Below are positions 20,301 to 31,787 of a DNA stretch of 64,000 nucleotides, in pieces (the stretch's first letter is position 1; every line of letters begins with the position of its first letter). The notes under the pieces were generated by a model that made no database searches, was not told the origin of the DNA, and was given only the letters and a program-made list of their open reading frames with translations. Source of the DNA: Vibrio sp. CDRSL-10 TSBA (GTDB lineage Bacteria; Pseudomonadota; Gammaproteobacteria; Enterobacterales; Vibrionaceae); the NCBI GenBank assembly GCA_039696685.1, contig CP155566.1, forward strand, positions 3,038,001-3,102,000, in the 5' to 3' direction. Both the position numbers and the translations under genes were made by a program.

Positions 20301-20835
20301 TTACTTCTTCTTAGCTTCTTTAGTACGCACATTTTCATCTGCGTAACGAATACCTTTACCTTTGTAAGGCTCAGGCGCGCGGTAAGAACGAATGTCAGCC
20401 GCAACTTGACCAACTACTTGCTTGTCAGCACCAGTCAGTACAATTTCAGTTTGGCTTGGACATTCAGCTTTAATACCCGCTGGCAGCTCGTGCTCAACAG
20501 GGTGAGAGAAGCCCAGGGTCAGACCTACAGCGTTGCCTTTGATAGCAGCACGGTAACCTACACCCTTAAGAAACTAGCTTCTTAGTAAAGCCTTCAGTAA
20601 CACCAACAACCATGTTGTTAACCAGAGCGCGAGCAGTACCTGCTTGAGCCCATGCGTTAGCAACACCTTCAGCTGGGCCGAAAGTTAGGTTGTTTTCTTC
20701 CTGTGCGATCACTACGCCATTGTGAATAACGCGAGTTAGTTCACCTTTAGCGCCTTTAACAGTGATCTCTTGGCCGTTTAGTTTCACCTCTACGCCAGCT
20801 GGAATAGCGACAGGTGCTTTAGCAACACGAGACAT
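20301..20835 (-). CDS. rplF: 50S ribosomal protein L6 (apparent frameshift at 20570-20574)
   Basis: Lies near the factor-binding site of the 50S subunit. The N-terminal domain ends in the written frame at TKKLVS. Plus-strand CTTAAGAAACTAGC restored to CTTAAGAACTAGC continues [20 protein letters not shown] and runs to the end TKEAKKK, 177 residues in all, the family length. Essential gene. Confidence 0.95.
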
Positions 20836-20851
20836 GTTCTACTCCTTAAAA

Positions 20852-21244
20852 TTAAGCTACGTAGCAAATGATTTCACCGCCAAGACCTGCTTTGCGAGCA
20901 GCACGGTCTGACATCAGACCCTTGGAAGTGGAAACAACAGCAACACCAAGACCGCCCATCACTGATGGCAGCTCGTCTTTCTTCTTGTAAACACGAAGAC
21001 CTGGACGAGAAACGCGCTTGATTTGCTCGATTACTGGTTTCGCTTGGAAATACTTAAGAGTGATTTCCAGCTCAGGTTTTGCTTCGCTGTCAACAGCGAA
21101 GTCAACGATGTAACCTTCAGCTTTCAGTAGTGCAGCGATTGCAACTTTCAGCTTTGAAGAAGGCATTTTAACAGCAACTTTGTTTGCTGCCTGACCGTTA
21201 CGAATACGGGTCAGCATATCCGAAATCGGATCTTGCATGCTCAT
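20852..21244 (-). CDS. rpsH: 30S ribosomal protein S8
   Basis: Binds the central domain of 16S rRNA and in E. coli represses the spc operon by binding mRNA at the rplE start. 130 residues, [20 protein letters not shown] to GGEIICYVA. Intact. Confidence 0.97.
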   Translation of the reverse strand: MSMQDPISDMLTRIRNGQAANKVAVKMPSSKLKVAIAALLKAEGYIVDFAVDSEAKPELEITLKYFQAKPVIEQIKRVSRPGLRVYKKKDELPSVMGGLGVAVVSTSKGLMSDRAARKAGLGGEIICYVA

Positions 21245-21273
21245 AAACTTTACTCCAAATGATTAAGTGGCAA

Positions 21274-21579
21274 TTACCAGCTAGCCTTACGAAGTCCAGG
21301 AATCTCGCCTTTCATGCAAGCTTCACGAACTTTAATACGGCTCAGACCGAACTTACGTAGGTAACCGTGTGGACGACCAGTTTGGTTACAACGGTTGCGC
21401 TGACGTGATGCACTTGAATCACGTGGAAGAGATTGCAGAGTCAGAACTGCATTCCAACGATCTTCTTCAGATGCGTTTACATCGCTGATGATAGCTTTTA
21501 GCGCAGCACGCTTTTCTGCGAACTTAGCTACTAGCTTTGCACGTTTTTCTTCACGTGCTTTCATTGATTGTTTAGCCAT
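21274..21579 (-). CDS. rpsN: 30S ribosomal protein S14
   Basis: 101 residues, the long zinc-free form without CxxC pairs. Starts [20 protein letters not shown] and ends [21 protein letters not shown]. Intact and in the expected place between rplE and rpsH. Confidence 0.97.
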   Translation of the reverse strand: MAKQSMKAREEKRAKLVAKFAEKRAALKAIISDVNASEEDRWNAVLTLQSLPRDSSASRQRNRCNQTGRPHGYLRKFGLSRIKVREACMKGEIPGLRKASW

Positions 21580-21596
21580 AACAGTAACCCTTCACC

Positions 21597-22137
<541 letters not shown>

Positions 22138-22161
22138 AGTAGAACTCCAAATTACTTCTAA

Positions 22162-22479
22162 TTAGTTAGAAACGGTTTCGTTGTTAGACTTGAAGAAACG
22201 AACTTTCTTGCCGTCTTCGAAACGAAAACCGATACGGTCCGCTTTACCAGTAGCTGCGTTGAAGATAGCCACGTTAGAAACGTCGATCGCTGCTTCTTGC
22301 TCTACGATACCGCCTTGGATACCTAGTGCAGGAACAGGTTTCTGGTGTTTCTTAACAAGGTTGATACCTTCTACGATAACTTTACCAGTTGCTAGAACCT
22401 TAGTTACTTTACCTTTCTTGCCTTTGTCTTTACCAGCAAGAACGATCACTTCGTCATTACGACGGATTTTAGCTGCCAT
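22162..22479 (-). CDS. rplX: 50S ribosomal protein L24
   Basis: Assembly-initiator protein of the 50S subunit with a KOW motif ([20 protein letters not shown]). 105 residues from the ATG at 22479. In the written sequence it is joined in frame to rplN because an inserted base removes the rplN stop; an AAGGAGCGG ribosome site just upstream shows it is a separate gene. Confidence 0.95.
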   Translation of the reverse strand: MAAKIRRNDEVIVLAGKDKGKKGKVTKVLATGKVIVEGINLVKKHQKPVPALGIQGGIVEQEAAIDVSNVAIFNAATGKADRIGFRFEDGKKVRFFKSNNETVSN

Positions 22480-22493
22480 TTTATTGCCGCTCC

Positions 22494-22866
22494 TTACAGA
22501 AACTTCTGGAGCCAGTGAAACAATCTTCATGAATTTCGCAGTACGAAGTTCACGAGTCACTGGACCAAAGATACGTGTACCGATTGGTGCCTCGGTGTTG
22601 TTGTTCAACAGCACACAAGCATTACGGTCGAAGCGAATGACAGAACCGTCTGGTCGACGTACGCCTTTACGGGTGCGAACTACCACCGCCTTCAGTACAT
22701 CACCTTTCTTCACTTTACCGCGAGGAATTGCTTCTTTCACGGTAACTTTGATGATGTCGCCCACATGAGCGTAACGACGGTGAGAGCCACCCAGAACCTT
22801 AATACACATTACGCTGCGAGCGCCTGAGTTATCAGCTGCGTCCAGCATACTTTGCATTTGGATCAT
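22494..22866 (-). CDS. rplN: 50S ribosomal protein L14 (apparent frameshift at 22499-22503)
   Basis: Intersubunit-bridge protein. 122 residues read normally from [20 protein letters not shown] to LAPEV. Then plus-strand CTTACAGAAACTTCTG, which should be CTTACAGAACTTCTG, changes the expected Leu-stop into Ser-Val-Arg and merges the frame with rplX. With the base removed the protein ends APEVL at 123 residues, the usual length. First gene of the spc operon. Confidence 0.95.
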
Positions 22867-22937
22867 GTTAGTGCTCCGCTAAATATTAAATAAACTAGAC
22901 CCGTCTCGGGTCGGGCTGCCTCTTTAAAGGGACGCGA

Positions 22938-22971
22938 ATTGTACCACCCTTTTTTGAGATTGGGTAGTCAA
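22938..22971 (-). promoter_or_regulatory. spc operon promoter
   Basis: Minus strand: TTGACTACCCA, then GGGTGG followed by TACAAT, about 75 bases before rplN. The CTACCCA block and GGTG before the -10 box also occur in the E. coli spc promoter. The TTGACT is 22 bases from the -10, so the -35 assignment is uncertain. Confidence 0.55.
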
Positions 22972-22973
22972 AA

Positions 22974-23006
22974 AACAAGCGGCCCCAAAAATAATTGGGG
23001 CCGCTT
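22974..23006 (-). terminator. S10 operon terminator
   Basis: GCGGCCCC and GGGGCCGC, 8 perfect pairs around a 10-base A/T loop, followed on the minus strand by TTGTTTTTTG. It lies 20 bases after rpsQ, before the spc promoter. Confidence 0.85.
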
Positions 23007-23025
23007 TATTCGTAGTTAAGCTAAA

Positions 23026-23280
23026 TTAGATTTTCGCTTTTTCTACTACTTTTACCAAAGTCCAAGACTTAGTCTTAGACAGTGGACGACATTCTGAAAT
23101 CTCAACTGTGTCGCCAATGCCACACTCGTTGTTTTCATCATGTGCGTGTACTTTAGTCGTACGCTTAACGAATTTACCGTAGATTGGGTGCTTCACAAAA
23201 CGTTCGATAGCAACAGTGATAGACTTGTCCATCTTGTCGCTAACTACACGACCTTGCTGGGTACGAATATTGTCGCTCAT
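23026..23280 (-). CDS. rpsQ: 30S ribosomal protein S17
   Basis: Primary 16S rRNA-binding OB-fold protein. 84 residues with [20 protein letters not shown] and [17 protein letters not shown]. Its ATG overlaps the rpmC stop by one base (TAATG). Last gene of the S10 operon. Intact. Confidence 0.97.
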   Translation of the reverse strand: MSDNIRTQQGRVVSDKMDKSITVAIERFVKHPIYGKFVKRTTKVHAHDENNECGIGDTVEISECRPLSKTKSWTLVKVVEKAKI

Positions 23281-23471
23281 TATGCGCCCGCCTTCTCAGT
23301 CAAAACAGTTTTAACACGTGCGATATCACGGCGTACAGCTTTCAGAGTATGAGTTTGCTGTAGTTGACCAGTTGCAGCTTGCATGCGCAAGTTGAACTGC
23401 TCTTTAAGCAGATTCATCAGCTCTGCATTCAGCTCTTCAACGCTTTTTTCGCGTAGATCTTGTGCTTTCAT
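23280..23471 (-). CDS. rpmC: 50S ribosomal protein L29
   Basis: Helical-hairpin protein near the exit tunnel that helps form the binding site for SRP and trigger factor. 63 residues starting [20 protein letters not shown]. The ATG at 23471 overlaps the stop of rplP (TGATG); an extra in-frame ATG one codon upstream is less likely. Intact. Confidence 0.97.
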   Translation of the reverse strand: MKAQDLREKSVEELNAELMNLLKEQFNLRMQAATGQLQQTHTLKAVRRDIARVKTVLTEKAGA

Positions 23472-23883
23472 CACATCACCTGTTTAGTTACAAATGTAGT
23501 CTTGAATGGCAGTTTACGCGCCGCTAGACGGAACGCTTCACGAGCCAGTTCTTCAGGTACACCATCAACTTCGTACATAACCTTACCAGGTTGGATTTGG
23601 GCTACCCAGTACTCAACGTTACCTTTACCCTTACCTTGACGAACTTCTAGTGGTTTTTCTGTGATTGGTTTGTCTGGGAACACACGGATCCAGATTTTAC
23701 CTTGACGCTTAATGTGACGCGTCATAGCACGACGTGCCGCTTCGATTTGACGAGCAGTTAGACGACCACGGCCTACAGCTTTCAAACCAAAAGAAACCGA
23801 AGCTTACTTCAGTACCTTTAGCCAGACCACGGTTACGACCTGTATGAACCTTACGGAACTTAGTACGTTTAGGTTGTAGCATC
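23471..23883 (-). CDS. rplP: 50S ribosomal protein L16 (two apparent frameshifts, 23793-23797 and about 23815-23823)
   Basis: Organises the A-site finger region of the 50S subunit. The N-terminus [21 protein letters not shown] starts at 23883. The written DNA is two bases too long. One insertion is of the common type (AAAAGAAACCGAAG for AAAAGAACCGAAG). The other, upstream in the gene, is CTTTAAGCC where CTTTAGCC is required. Removing both gives [19 protein letters not shown] and 136 residues, identical in length to E. coli L16. The only gene here with an insertion outside GAAC/GTTC. Confidence 0.94.
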
Positions 23884-23893
23884 TGTCGACTCC

Positions 23894-24595
23894 TTACTTA
23901 CGGCCTTTACGCGGCTTCTTGTTAGGCTTGTCAGCCTTAGGCTCTACTGCGTTAGCAGCTGGCATTCCGCCTAGAATCTCACCTTTGAAGATCCAAACTT
24001 TAACGCCGATTACACCGTAAGTGGTGTGAGCCGAAGAAGTTGCGTAATCAATGTCAGCACGTAGAGTGTGTAGAGGCACACGGCCTTCACGGTACCACTC
24101 TGAACGTGCGATTTCAGCGCCGCCTAGACGACCGCTTACTTCCACTTTGATACCTTTAGCGCCTAGACGCATAGCATTCTGTACCGCGCGCTTCATAGCA
24201 CGACGGAACATAACACGACGCTCTAGTTGAGACGCGATGCTATCAGCCACTAGTTGGCCGTCTAGCTCAGGCTTACGTACTTCAGCGATGTTGATTTGCG
24301 CTGGTACACCTGCGATTTTCGCTACTGCTGCGCGTAGCTTCTCAACGTCTTCACCTTTCTTACCGATAACAACACCTGGACGAGCAGTGTGAATAGTCAC
24401 ACGGATGCTCTTCGCAGGACGCTCGATAACGATGCGTGATAGAGACGCTTTTGACAGTTCTTTAGTCAGGAACTGACGTACCTTGAAGTCGCCGTCTAGG
24501 TTGTCAGCGAAATCTTTGGTGTTAGCAAACCATGTAGCATTCCAAGGCTTAACGATGCCTAGACGAATACCATTTGGATGTACTTTTTGACCCAT
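23894..24595 (-). CDS. rpsC: 30S ribosomal protein S3
   Basis: Forms part of the mRNA entry tunnel. 233 residues with an N-terminal KH domain (GxxG loop in [13 protein letters not shown]) and the C-terminal S3 domain ([24 protein letters not shown] [12 protein letters not shown]), then a Lys-rich tail. Intact. Confidence 0.97.
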   Translation of the reverse strand: MGQKVHPNGIRLGIVKPWNATWFANTKDFADNLDGDFKVRQFLTKELSKASLSRIVIERPAKSIRVTIHTARPGVVIGKKGEDVEKLRAAVAKIAGVPAQINIAEVRKPELDGQLVADSIASQLERRVMFRRAMKRAVQNAMRLGAKGIKVEVSGRLGGAEIARSEWYREGRVPLHTLRADIDYATSSAHTTYGVIGVKVWIFKGEILGGMPAANAVEPKADKPNKKPRKGRK

Positions 24596-24614
24596 TGCTT
24601 ACTCTCCTAGTCTC

Positions 24615-24947
24615 TTAGCGATCTGCGACAACCACAGTGATGTGGCTTGAACGCTTCAAGATACGATCCGCACGGCCTTTAGCACGAGGCATAATACGCT
24701 TCATGACTGGGCCCTCATCTACGAAGATTTTAGCGACACGTAGGTCGTCAATATCTGCACCTTCGTTGTGCTCCGCGTTCGCGATAGCTGACTCTAGAAC
24801 TTTCTTAACCAGTACAGCAGCTTTTTTGTTGCTGAAAGTCAGAACTTCTAGTGCTTGGTCAACTTTCTTACCGCGAATTTGATCTGCAACTAAGCGAGCT
24901 TTCTGAGGAGAAATGCGAGCAAAGTTATGTTTAGCTAATGCTTCCAT
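24615..24947 (-). CDS. rplV: 50S ribosomal protein L22
   Basis: Its long hairpin lines the peptide exit tunnel. 110 residues, [20 protein letters not shown] to [11 protein letters not shown], equal to E. coli. The hairpin tip [18 protein letters not shown] is intact. Confidence 0.97.
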   Translation of the reverse strand: MEALAKHNFARISPQKARLVADQIRGKKVDQALEVLTFSNKKAAVLVKKVLESAIANAEHNEGADIDDLRVAKIFVDEGPVMKRIMPRAKGRADRILKRSSHITVVVADR

Positions 24948-24957
24948 TATTTACTCC

Positions 24958-25239
<282 letters not shown>

Positions 25240-25256
25240 TTATCCTCTTTAATAGA

Positions 25257-26081
25257 TTACTTATTGCGACGACGTACGATGTACTTGTCAGTGCGTTTGT
25301 TCTTACGGGTCTTAAAGCCTTTAGTAGGCATACCCCAAGGAGATACTGGGTGACGACCACCAGAAGTACGGCCTTCACCACCACCGTGTGGGTGGTCAAC
25401 CGGGTTCATTACCACACCGCGAACGGTTGGACGAACACCGCGCCAGCGGCTAGCACCAGCTTTACCCAGTTCACGTAGCATGTGCTCAGAGTTGCCTACT
25501 TCACCGATTGTTGCACGGCCTTCAGACAATACTTTACGCATTTCGCCAGAACGTAGACGGATAGTTACATATGAACCGTCGCGAGCAACGATTTGTGCAT
25601 ATGCACCCGCAGAACGAGCTAGCTGTGCACCTTTACCAGGAGTCAGCTCTACGTTGTGAACGGTTGAACCTACAGGGATGTTGCGCATTGGCAGAGTGTT
25701 ACCCGCTTTAATCGGTGCATCAACACCAGATTGGATAACATCACCAGCTTGCAGACCTTTAGGTGCAATGATGTAACGACGCTCACCGTCTTTGTAAAGA
25801 ACCAGAGCGATATTCGCGCTACGGTTTGGATCGTATTCTAGACGCTCAACTTTCGCTGGGATGCCGTCTTTTGTACGTTTAAAGTCGATTACACGGTAGT
25901 GTTGTTTGTGACCACCACCGATGTGACGTACAGTGATACGACCGTTGTTGTTACGACCGCCGTTCTTAGAGTTTTTCTCTAGAAGAGGTGCGTAAGGCTT
26001 ACCCTTGTGTAGGTCAGCGTTAACAACTTTAACTACGTGACGACGACCAGCCGAAGTCGGCTTACATTTAACAATAGCCAT
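25257..26081 (-). CDS. rplB: 50S ribosomal protein L2
   Basis: Core protein near the peptidyl-transferase centre. 274 residues with the conserved C-terminal [15 protein letters not shown], whose His is essential for peptidyl transfer, and the basic tail [18 protein letters not shown]. Intact, although it contains several unaltered GAAC sites. Confidence 0.98.
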   Translation of the reverse strand: MAIVKCKPTSAGRRHVVKVVNADLHKGKPYAPLLEKNSKNGGRNNNGRITVRHIGGGHKQHYRVIDFKRTKDGIPAKVERLEYDPNRSANIALVLYKDGERRYIIAPKGLQAGDVIQSGVDAPIKAGNTLPMRNIPVGSTVHNVELTPGKGAQLARSAGAYAQIVARDGSYVTIRLRSGEMRKVLSEGRATIGEVGNSEHMLRELGKAGASRWRGVRPTVRGVVMNPVDHPHGGGEGRTSGGRHPVSPWGMPTKGFKTRKNKRTDKYIVRRRNK

Positions 26082-26097
26082 TTTTCAACTACTCCTG

Positions 26098-26400
26098 TTA
26101 TTCCGCGCCGCCAACAAAGTCAAGATCTTGACCTTCTTTCAAAGTTACGTACGCTTTCTTCACGTCTGAACGACGGCCTTGGCGTAGACCTTGACGCTTG
26201 GTCTTACCCTTAAGAATAAGAGTATTTACAGACTTAACTTCAACTTCAAATAGCTTTTCTACAGCTGCTTTGATCTCTTTCTTAGTTGCATCTTTTGCTA
26301 CTTTGAAAACGATAGTGTTCGCTTTCTCTGCAGCCATAGTTGCTTTTTCAGAGATGTGTGGAGCACGTAGAACTTTTAGTAGACGCTCTTCACGAATCAT
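26098..26400 (-). CDS. rplW: 50S ribosomal protein L23
   Basis: Docking site for trigger factor and SRP at the tunnel exit. 100 residues, [20 protein letters not shown], with [20 protein letters not shown]. The ATG overlaps the stop of rplD by ATGA. Intact. Confidence 0.97.
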   Translation of the reverse strand: MIREERLLKVLRAPHISEKATMAAEKANTIVFKVAKDATKKEIKAAVEKLFEVEVKSVNTLILKGKTKRQGLRQGRRSDVKKAYVTLKEGQDLDFVGGAE

Positions 26401-27000
26401 GCCAGCATCTCCTCTACTTGCTTAACTGCAGTAGCAGTCATAAGAACCTTGTCAAATGCGATCAGGCTTACTGGGTCGATACCAGAAGCGTCGCGCACGT
26501 CAACTTTGTACAGGTTACGAGCAGCTAAGAACAGATTCTCGTCTACTTCGCCAGTAACGATAAGTACATCGTTAAGCTCAAGTTCGTTAAGCTTAGCTAC
26601 TAGCTCTTTAGTTTTTGGTGCTTCTACTGAGAAGTTATCAACAACGATTAGACGCTCTTGACGAAACTAGCTCAGAAAGAATTGCTTTCATAGCACCGCG
26701 GTACATTTTCTTGTTTACTTTTTGGCTGTGATCTTGTGGTTTCGCAGCAAAAGTAACACCACCTGTACGCCAGATTGGGCTACGAATTGTACCAGCACGT
26801 GCACGGCCAGTACCTTTTTGACGCCATGGCTTAGCGCCACCGCCAGAAACTTCTGAACGTGTCTTTTGAGCACGAGTACCTTGACGAGCACCTGCTGCGT
26901 ATGCAACAACTACTTGGTGTACAAGAGCTTCGTTGAACTCACGTCCGAAAGTAGTTTCGGAAACAGTTAGTGCGTTAGCACCTTTAACCATCAATTCCAT
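26397..27000 (-). CDS. rplD: 50S ribosomal protein L4 (apparent frameshift at 26663-26667)
   Basis: Exit-tunnel protein and autoregulator of the S10 operon. The tunnel loop ([22 protein letters not shown] [19 protein letters not shown]) is in the first frame. Plus-strand TTGACGAAACTAGC should be TTGACGAACTAGC. Restored, [20 protein letters not shown] continues to the TGA that overlaps rplW, 200 residues in all, near the E. coli length. Essential gene. Confidence 0.95.
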
Positions 27001-27016
27001 TACTTACTCCTAGACG

Positions 27017-27646
27017 TTATGCTTTAACAGCTGGTTTTACGATCACGTTGCCGCCAGTTGCGCCTGGGACTGCACCTTTAATAAGAAGCAGATTGCGCTC
27101 AGCGTCAACTCGTACGATCTCTAGGTTTTGAGTCGTTACACGCTCAGCACCCATGTGACCTGCCATTTTCTTGCCTTTAAACACGCGGCCTGGAGTCTGA
27201 CATTGACCGATAGAGCCAGGTGCGCGGTGAGACAATGAGTTACCGTGAGTCATATCTTGAGTGCGGAAGTTCCAACGCTTAACAGCGCCTTGGAAGCCTT
27301 TACCCTTAGATGTACCAGTAACGTCTACTTTCTTAGTTTCGTTGAACAGTTCAACAGTCAGTTCAGCACCAACTTCAAACTCTTCACCGTTTTCCAAACG
27401 GAATTCCCAAAGACCGCGACCAGCTTCAACGCCAGCTTTAGCAAAGTGACCTGCTTCAGCTTTGTTTACGCGGTTTGCTTTCTTAGCACCAGCAGTTACC
27501 TGGATTGCTGCGTAGCCGTCAGACTCAAGAGTTTTAACTTGAGAAATACGGTTCGCTTCAACCTCAACAACTGTTACTGGGATAGAAACGCCTTCTTCAG
27601 TAAATACGCGGGTCATGCCCACTTTACGACCGATTAGACCAATCAT
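27017..27646 (-). CDS. rplC: 50S ribosomal protein L3
   Basis: One of the first proteins in 50S assembly; its loop reaches the peptidyl-transferase centre ([20 protein letters not shown]). 209 residues, beginning [20 protein letters not shown]. Intact. Confidence 0.98.
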   Translation of the reverse strand: MIGLIGRKVGMTRVFTEEGVSIPVTVVEVEANRISQVKTLESDGYAAIQVTAGAKKANRVNKAEAGHFAKAGVEAGRGLWEFRLENGEEFEVGAELTVELFNETKKVDVTGTSKGKGFQGAVKRWNFRTQDMTHGNSLSHRAPGSIGQCQTPGRVFKGKKMAGHMGAERVTTQNLEIVRVDAERNLLLIKGAVPGATGGNVIVKPAVKA

Positions 27647-27660
27647 TCTTCTAATCTCCC

Positions 27661-28246
<586 letters not shown>

Positions 28247-28252
28247 GGCTGC

Positions 28253-28280
28253 ATTATACAGATCGGTGCCGGGCATGCAA
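28253..28280 (-). promoter_or_regulatory. S10 operon promoter
   Basis: Minus strand TTGCAT, 16-base spacer, TATAAT. A perfect -10 box and a 4/6 -35 box upstream of a long leader, as expected for the S10 promoter. Confidence 0.75.
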
Positions 28281-28354
28281 GCAGTGTTTGAAAAATAAAC
28301 GCTGTTAATTCTAAACCACTGAATTGGGGTTGCTCAGTAACCAACAGCGCCGAT

Positions 28355-28383
28355 AAAAAACGCAGGCCTGAGCCTGCGTTTTG
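28355..28383 (-). terminator. Terminator of the rnr-rlmB transcript
   Basis: AAAACGCAGGC / CTGA / GCCTGCGTTTT followed on the minus strand by a T-run, 18 bases after the rlmB stop. Confidence 0.85.
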
Positions 28384-28400
28384 CTGTGTTTGCGGGTCAG

Positions 28401-29141
28401 TTAGCTCAGCGAACGCTGGCGCACTGCCTCAAACAGGCAGATACCGGTTGCCACAGACACGTTGAGGCTCGATACCGTTCCGGCCATCGGGATCTTGATC
28501 AGGTCGTCACAGGTTTCACGGGTCAGTCGACGCATGCCATCCCCTTCCGCACCCATCACGATAGCCAGCGGCCCGGTCAGTTTGCTCTGATAGATGTCGT
28601 GAGTCGCTTCGCCGGCGGTACCGACGAACCAAACCCCCTGCTCCTGCAGCGCACGCATGGTACGCGCCAGGTTGGTTACCCGCACCAGAGGCACGGTTTC
28701 CGCCGCGCCGCACGCCACTTTGCTGACCGTTGCTGTCATCGGGGCTGATTTATCTTTCGGCACAATGACCGCTGCCACACCCGCGGCATCGGCATTACGC
28801 AGACACGCTCCCAGGTTGTGCGGGTCGGTTACGCCGTCCAGCACCAGCAGCAACGGCTGCTCATGTTGAGCCAGGATCGCGTCCAGGTCATTTTCATTCA
28901 GCGGCTTGGTCGGTTTGACTTTGGCAATCACGCCCTGGTGATTGGCACCGTTCGCTTTGTCATCCAGAACTTTGCGGTTCATTTCCTGAATCGATACACC
29001 GATACGAGCCAGCTCGTTCAGTACCGGCAGCAGGCGATCATCCTGACGACCTTTCAGGACGTAAGCTTCAACAAAACGTGCCGGGTCGCGTTCCAGGACG
29101 GCACGCACTGCATGAATGCCGTAGATCAGTTCGTTACTCAT
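28401..29141 (-). CDS. rlmB: 23S rRNA (guanosine-2251-2'-O)-methyltransferase
   Basis: SpoU-family methyltransferase modifying the P-loop of 23S rRNA. 246 residues: N-terminal substrate-binding domain ([20 protein letters not shown]), then the SPOUT knot with [39 protein letters not shown] and [20 protein letters not shown]. Intact. It follows rnr by 10 bases, the usual arrangement. Confidence 0.96.
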   Translation of the reverse strand: MSNELIYGIHAVRAVLERDPARFVEAYVLKGRQDDRLLPVLNELARIGVSIQEMNRKVLDDKANGANHQGVIAKVKPTKPLNENDLDAILAQHEQPLLLVLDGVTDPHNLGACLRNADAAGVAAVIVPKDKSAPMTATVSKVACGAAETVPLVRVTNLARTMRALQEQGVWFVGTAGEATHDIYQSKLTGPLAIVMGAEGDGMRRLTRETCDDLIKIPMAGTVSSLNVSVATGICLFEAVRQRSLS

Positions 29142-29151
29142 TATTTACCTA

Positions 29152-31601
29152 TTACTTTTTCGCACGGGCTTTGTCGGCTTTACTGCGCGACTTATGCTTG
29201 CGTGCTTTTTCCGCTTTGCTTTTTTTACGCTTCGGTTGCTCGGCGGCATCCCTGTCGTCAGGGCGTTTGGTCGGTTCAATTTGCGGAACCGCTTTCGCGC
29301 CACGAGTGGCGGCCTGTTTTTTGCCTTTAGCCTTGGCTTTGGCTTCCGCCGCGCGTTTCTTAGCCGTTTTACCTTCGCCGCGTAGCTTACGACTAGTTTC
29401 CACTAATTCAAAGTCTATTTGACGATCATCAAGGTTAACCGCCAGCACTTTTACTTTTACCGCATCGCCGAGGCGATAAATGGCACCAAATGATTCACCC
29501 ACCAGACGCTGGCCAATCGGATCAAACTGGTAATAGTCGTTCGCCAGGTTGGAAATATGCACCAGACCATCGATGTGCAGCTCAGTCAGACGCACGAAGA
29601 AGCCAAACCCGGTCACATTAGCAATCACACCTTCCAGCTCTTCGCCGACGTGATCCTGCATGTATTCACATTTGAGCCAGTCAGAGACTTCGCGCGTTGC
29701 ATCGTCAGCACGACGCTCGGTCATCGAACACTGCTCACCATAGAAGTCCATATCATCAAAGGAATAATGATAACCGCCGGTCGGTGTCCAGCGATCCTTA
29801 TTGGTCCCTTCCTGCTTGGCGATCAGATACTTGATAGCGCGGTGCAGCAGCAGATCCGGATAACGACGGATCGGCGAAGTAAAGTGAGCATAACGCTGCA
29901 GCGCCAGACCGAAGTGGCCGGCATTATCTGCGTTGTATACCGCCTGCTTCATCGAACGCAGCAGCATAGTCTGAATCAGCTCTTTATCCGGACGTTCGCC
30001 AATCTGACTCATCAGGTGAGCGTAATCGGTCGGCGACGGCTCCAGGCCACCACCTAAATCCAGTCCGAGCTCGGACAGGAAGTCACGGAAACCCATCAGA
30101 CGCTCCTCACCCGGTGATTCATGGATGCGGTACAACGAGGGTTTCTTTGGCTTTTTCCACCAGCGAGGCCGAGGCGATGTTCGCCAGGATCATGCACTCT
30201 TCAATCAGCTTGTGGGCATCGTTACGCACCAGCGGCTCGATACTTTCGATCTTACGCTGGGCGTTAAAAATAAATTTGGTTTCAACCGTTTCGAACTCAA
30301 TCGCACCACGCTGTTCACGTGAGCCTTTGAGTACTTTATACATACGGTGCAGCTCTTCCAGATGCGGCACTAACGCGTGATAGCGCTCGCGCAGCTCTTC
30401 GTCGCCTTCGAGAATATCGTGCACCTTGTTGTAGGTCAGACGGGCATGGGAATTCATCACCGCTTCATAATGCTTGTAACCAGACAGCTTGCCGTTTTCC
30501 GAGATGGTCATCTCACACACCATGCACAGGCGATCGACCTGCGGGTTGAGTGAGCACAGGCCATTGGACAGCACTTCCGGCAGCATAGGTACAACCTGAG
30601 ACGGGAAGTAAACCGAGTTACCGCGTTGAATCGCCTCTTTATCCAGGGCTGAATCCGGACGCACGTAATAGCTGACATCGGCAATGGCAACCCACAAACG
30701 CCAGCCGCCGCCTTGCTTGGCTTCACAGTAGACCGCATCATCGAAATCACGCGCATCTTCGCCATCGATAGTCACCAATGGCAGTTCACGCAGGTCGACC
30801 CGGCCCTGTTTGGCCTCTTCCGGCACCTCTTCACCCAGACCGGCAATCTGTTTTTCCACTTCTTGTGGCCACACATGCGGGATCTGGTGGGTACGGATAG
30901 CAATTTGCGTCTCCATGCCCGGCGCCATATTTTCGCCCAGCACTTCAACCACTTGCCCCATCATGCCGCGATTGCGCGAACCACGGTCGGTAATTTCAAT
31001 CACCACCACGTTGCCCATCCGGGCACCGCCACGCAGTTTCGTTAGGGATCAGGATATCCTGATGAATGCGCGAGTCATCCGGCACCACGTAGGAGTAACC
31101 GTATTCAAAGAAAAAGCGACCGACAATCTGGGTTTGACGCTCTTCCAGCACGCGGACTAAACGCCCCTCTTTTCTGCCGCGCTTGTCAGTACCGGTTGGC
31201 TGCACCAGTACCAGATCACCATGGATGATGTGCTTCATCTGATGATGAGGAAGAAGAATGTCATTGTCTTTATTGACGCTGCCTTCCGGGCGTACCCAGC
31301 CGTGACCGTCTTTATGACCAATCACATAGCCTTTGACCATTTCCAGTTTTTCCGGCAGGGCGTAACACTGGCGACGGGTAAAAACCAGCTGGCCGTCTCG
31401 TTCCATTGCACGCAGACGACGACGTAAGCCTTCGTACTGTTCCTCACCAGACAACTGCAGCGCTTCGAACAGATCATTGCGGTTCATCGGCACATTGGCC
31501 TGAGTCAGATATTCGATGATGAATTCACGACTTGGTATCGGATTTTCGTAGTTATCAGCTTCACGATCCGCGAAAGGATCAACGTGCGGGGTGTCAGACA
31601 T
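29152..31601 (-). CDS. rnr: Ribonuclease R (two apparent frameshifts, 30141-30145 and 31036-31040)
   Basis: 3'-5' exoribonuclease that digests structured RNA and acts in RNA quality control. It has an N-terminal winged-helix region, cold-shock domains, the RNB catalytic domain ([12 protein letters not shown] with the metal-binding aspartates), an S1 domain ([20 protein letters not shown]) and a long Lys/Arg/Ala tail. The written sequence is in three frames. Both breaks are GAAC-type: GAAACTGCG for GAACTGCG, restoring [17 protein letters not shown], and AAAGAAACCCTCG for AAAGAACCCTCG, restoring [18 protein letters not shown]. Corrected length is 815 residues. The start ATG follows the family N-terminus [14 protein letters not shown]. 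Confidence 0.95.
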
Positions 31602-31787
31602 AGCCAGACCTGCTTAATTATGAAGGGAACACCAGTATAACCTACTGAGAATCTGAGCATAAGAACTAAAACAAATATCCTGAACAAGATCACCAAAGGC
31701 AAATATGTGACATAAATCAAACTTTACGTTACATTGACCCGCTTTCTACCTCTTGTTTCACCCCCTTCTGCGGGTACGGATAATCTC

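Noticed and set aside
29194..29385. Plus-strand Phe/Arg-rich frame within rnr
   Set aside because: It is the complement of the Lys/Arg/Ala-rich tail of RNase R; composition is explained by that tail.
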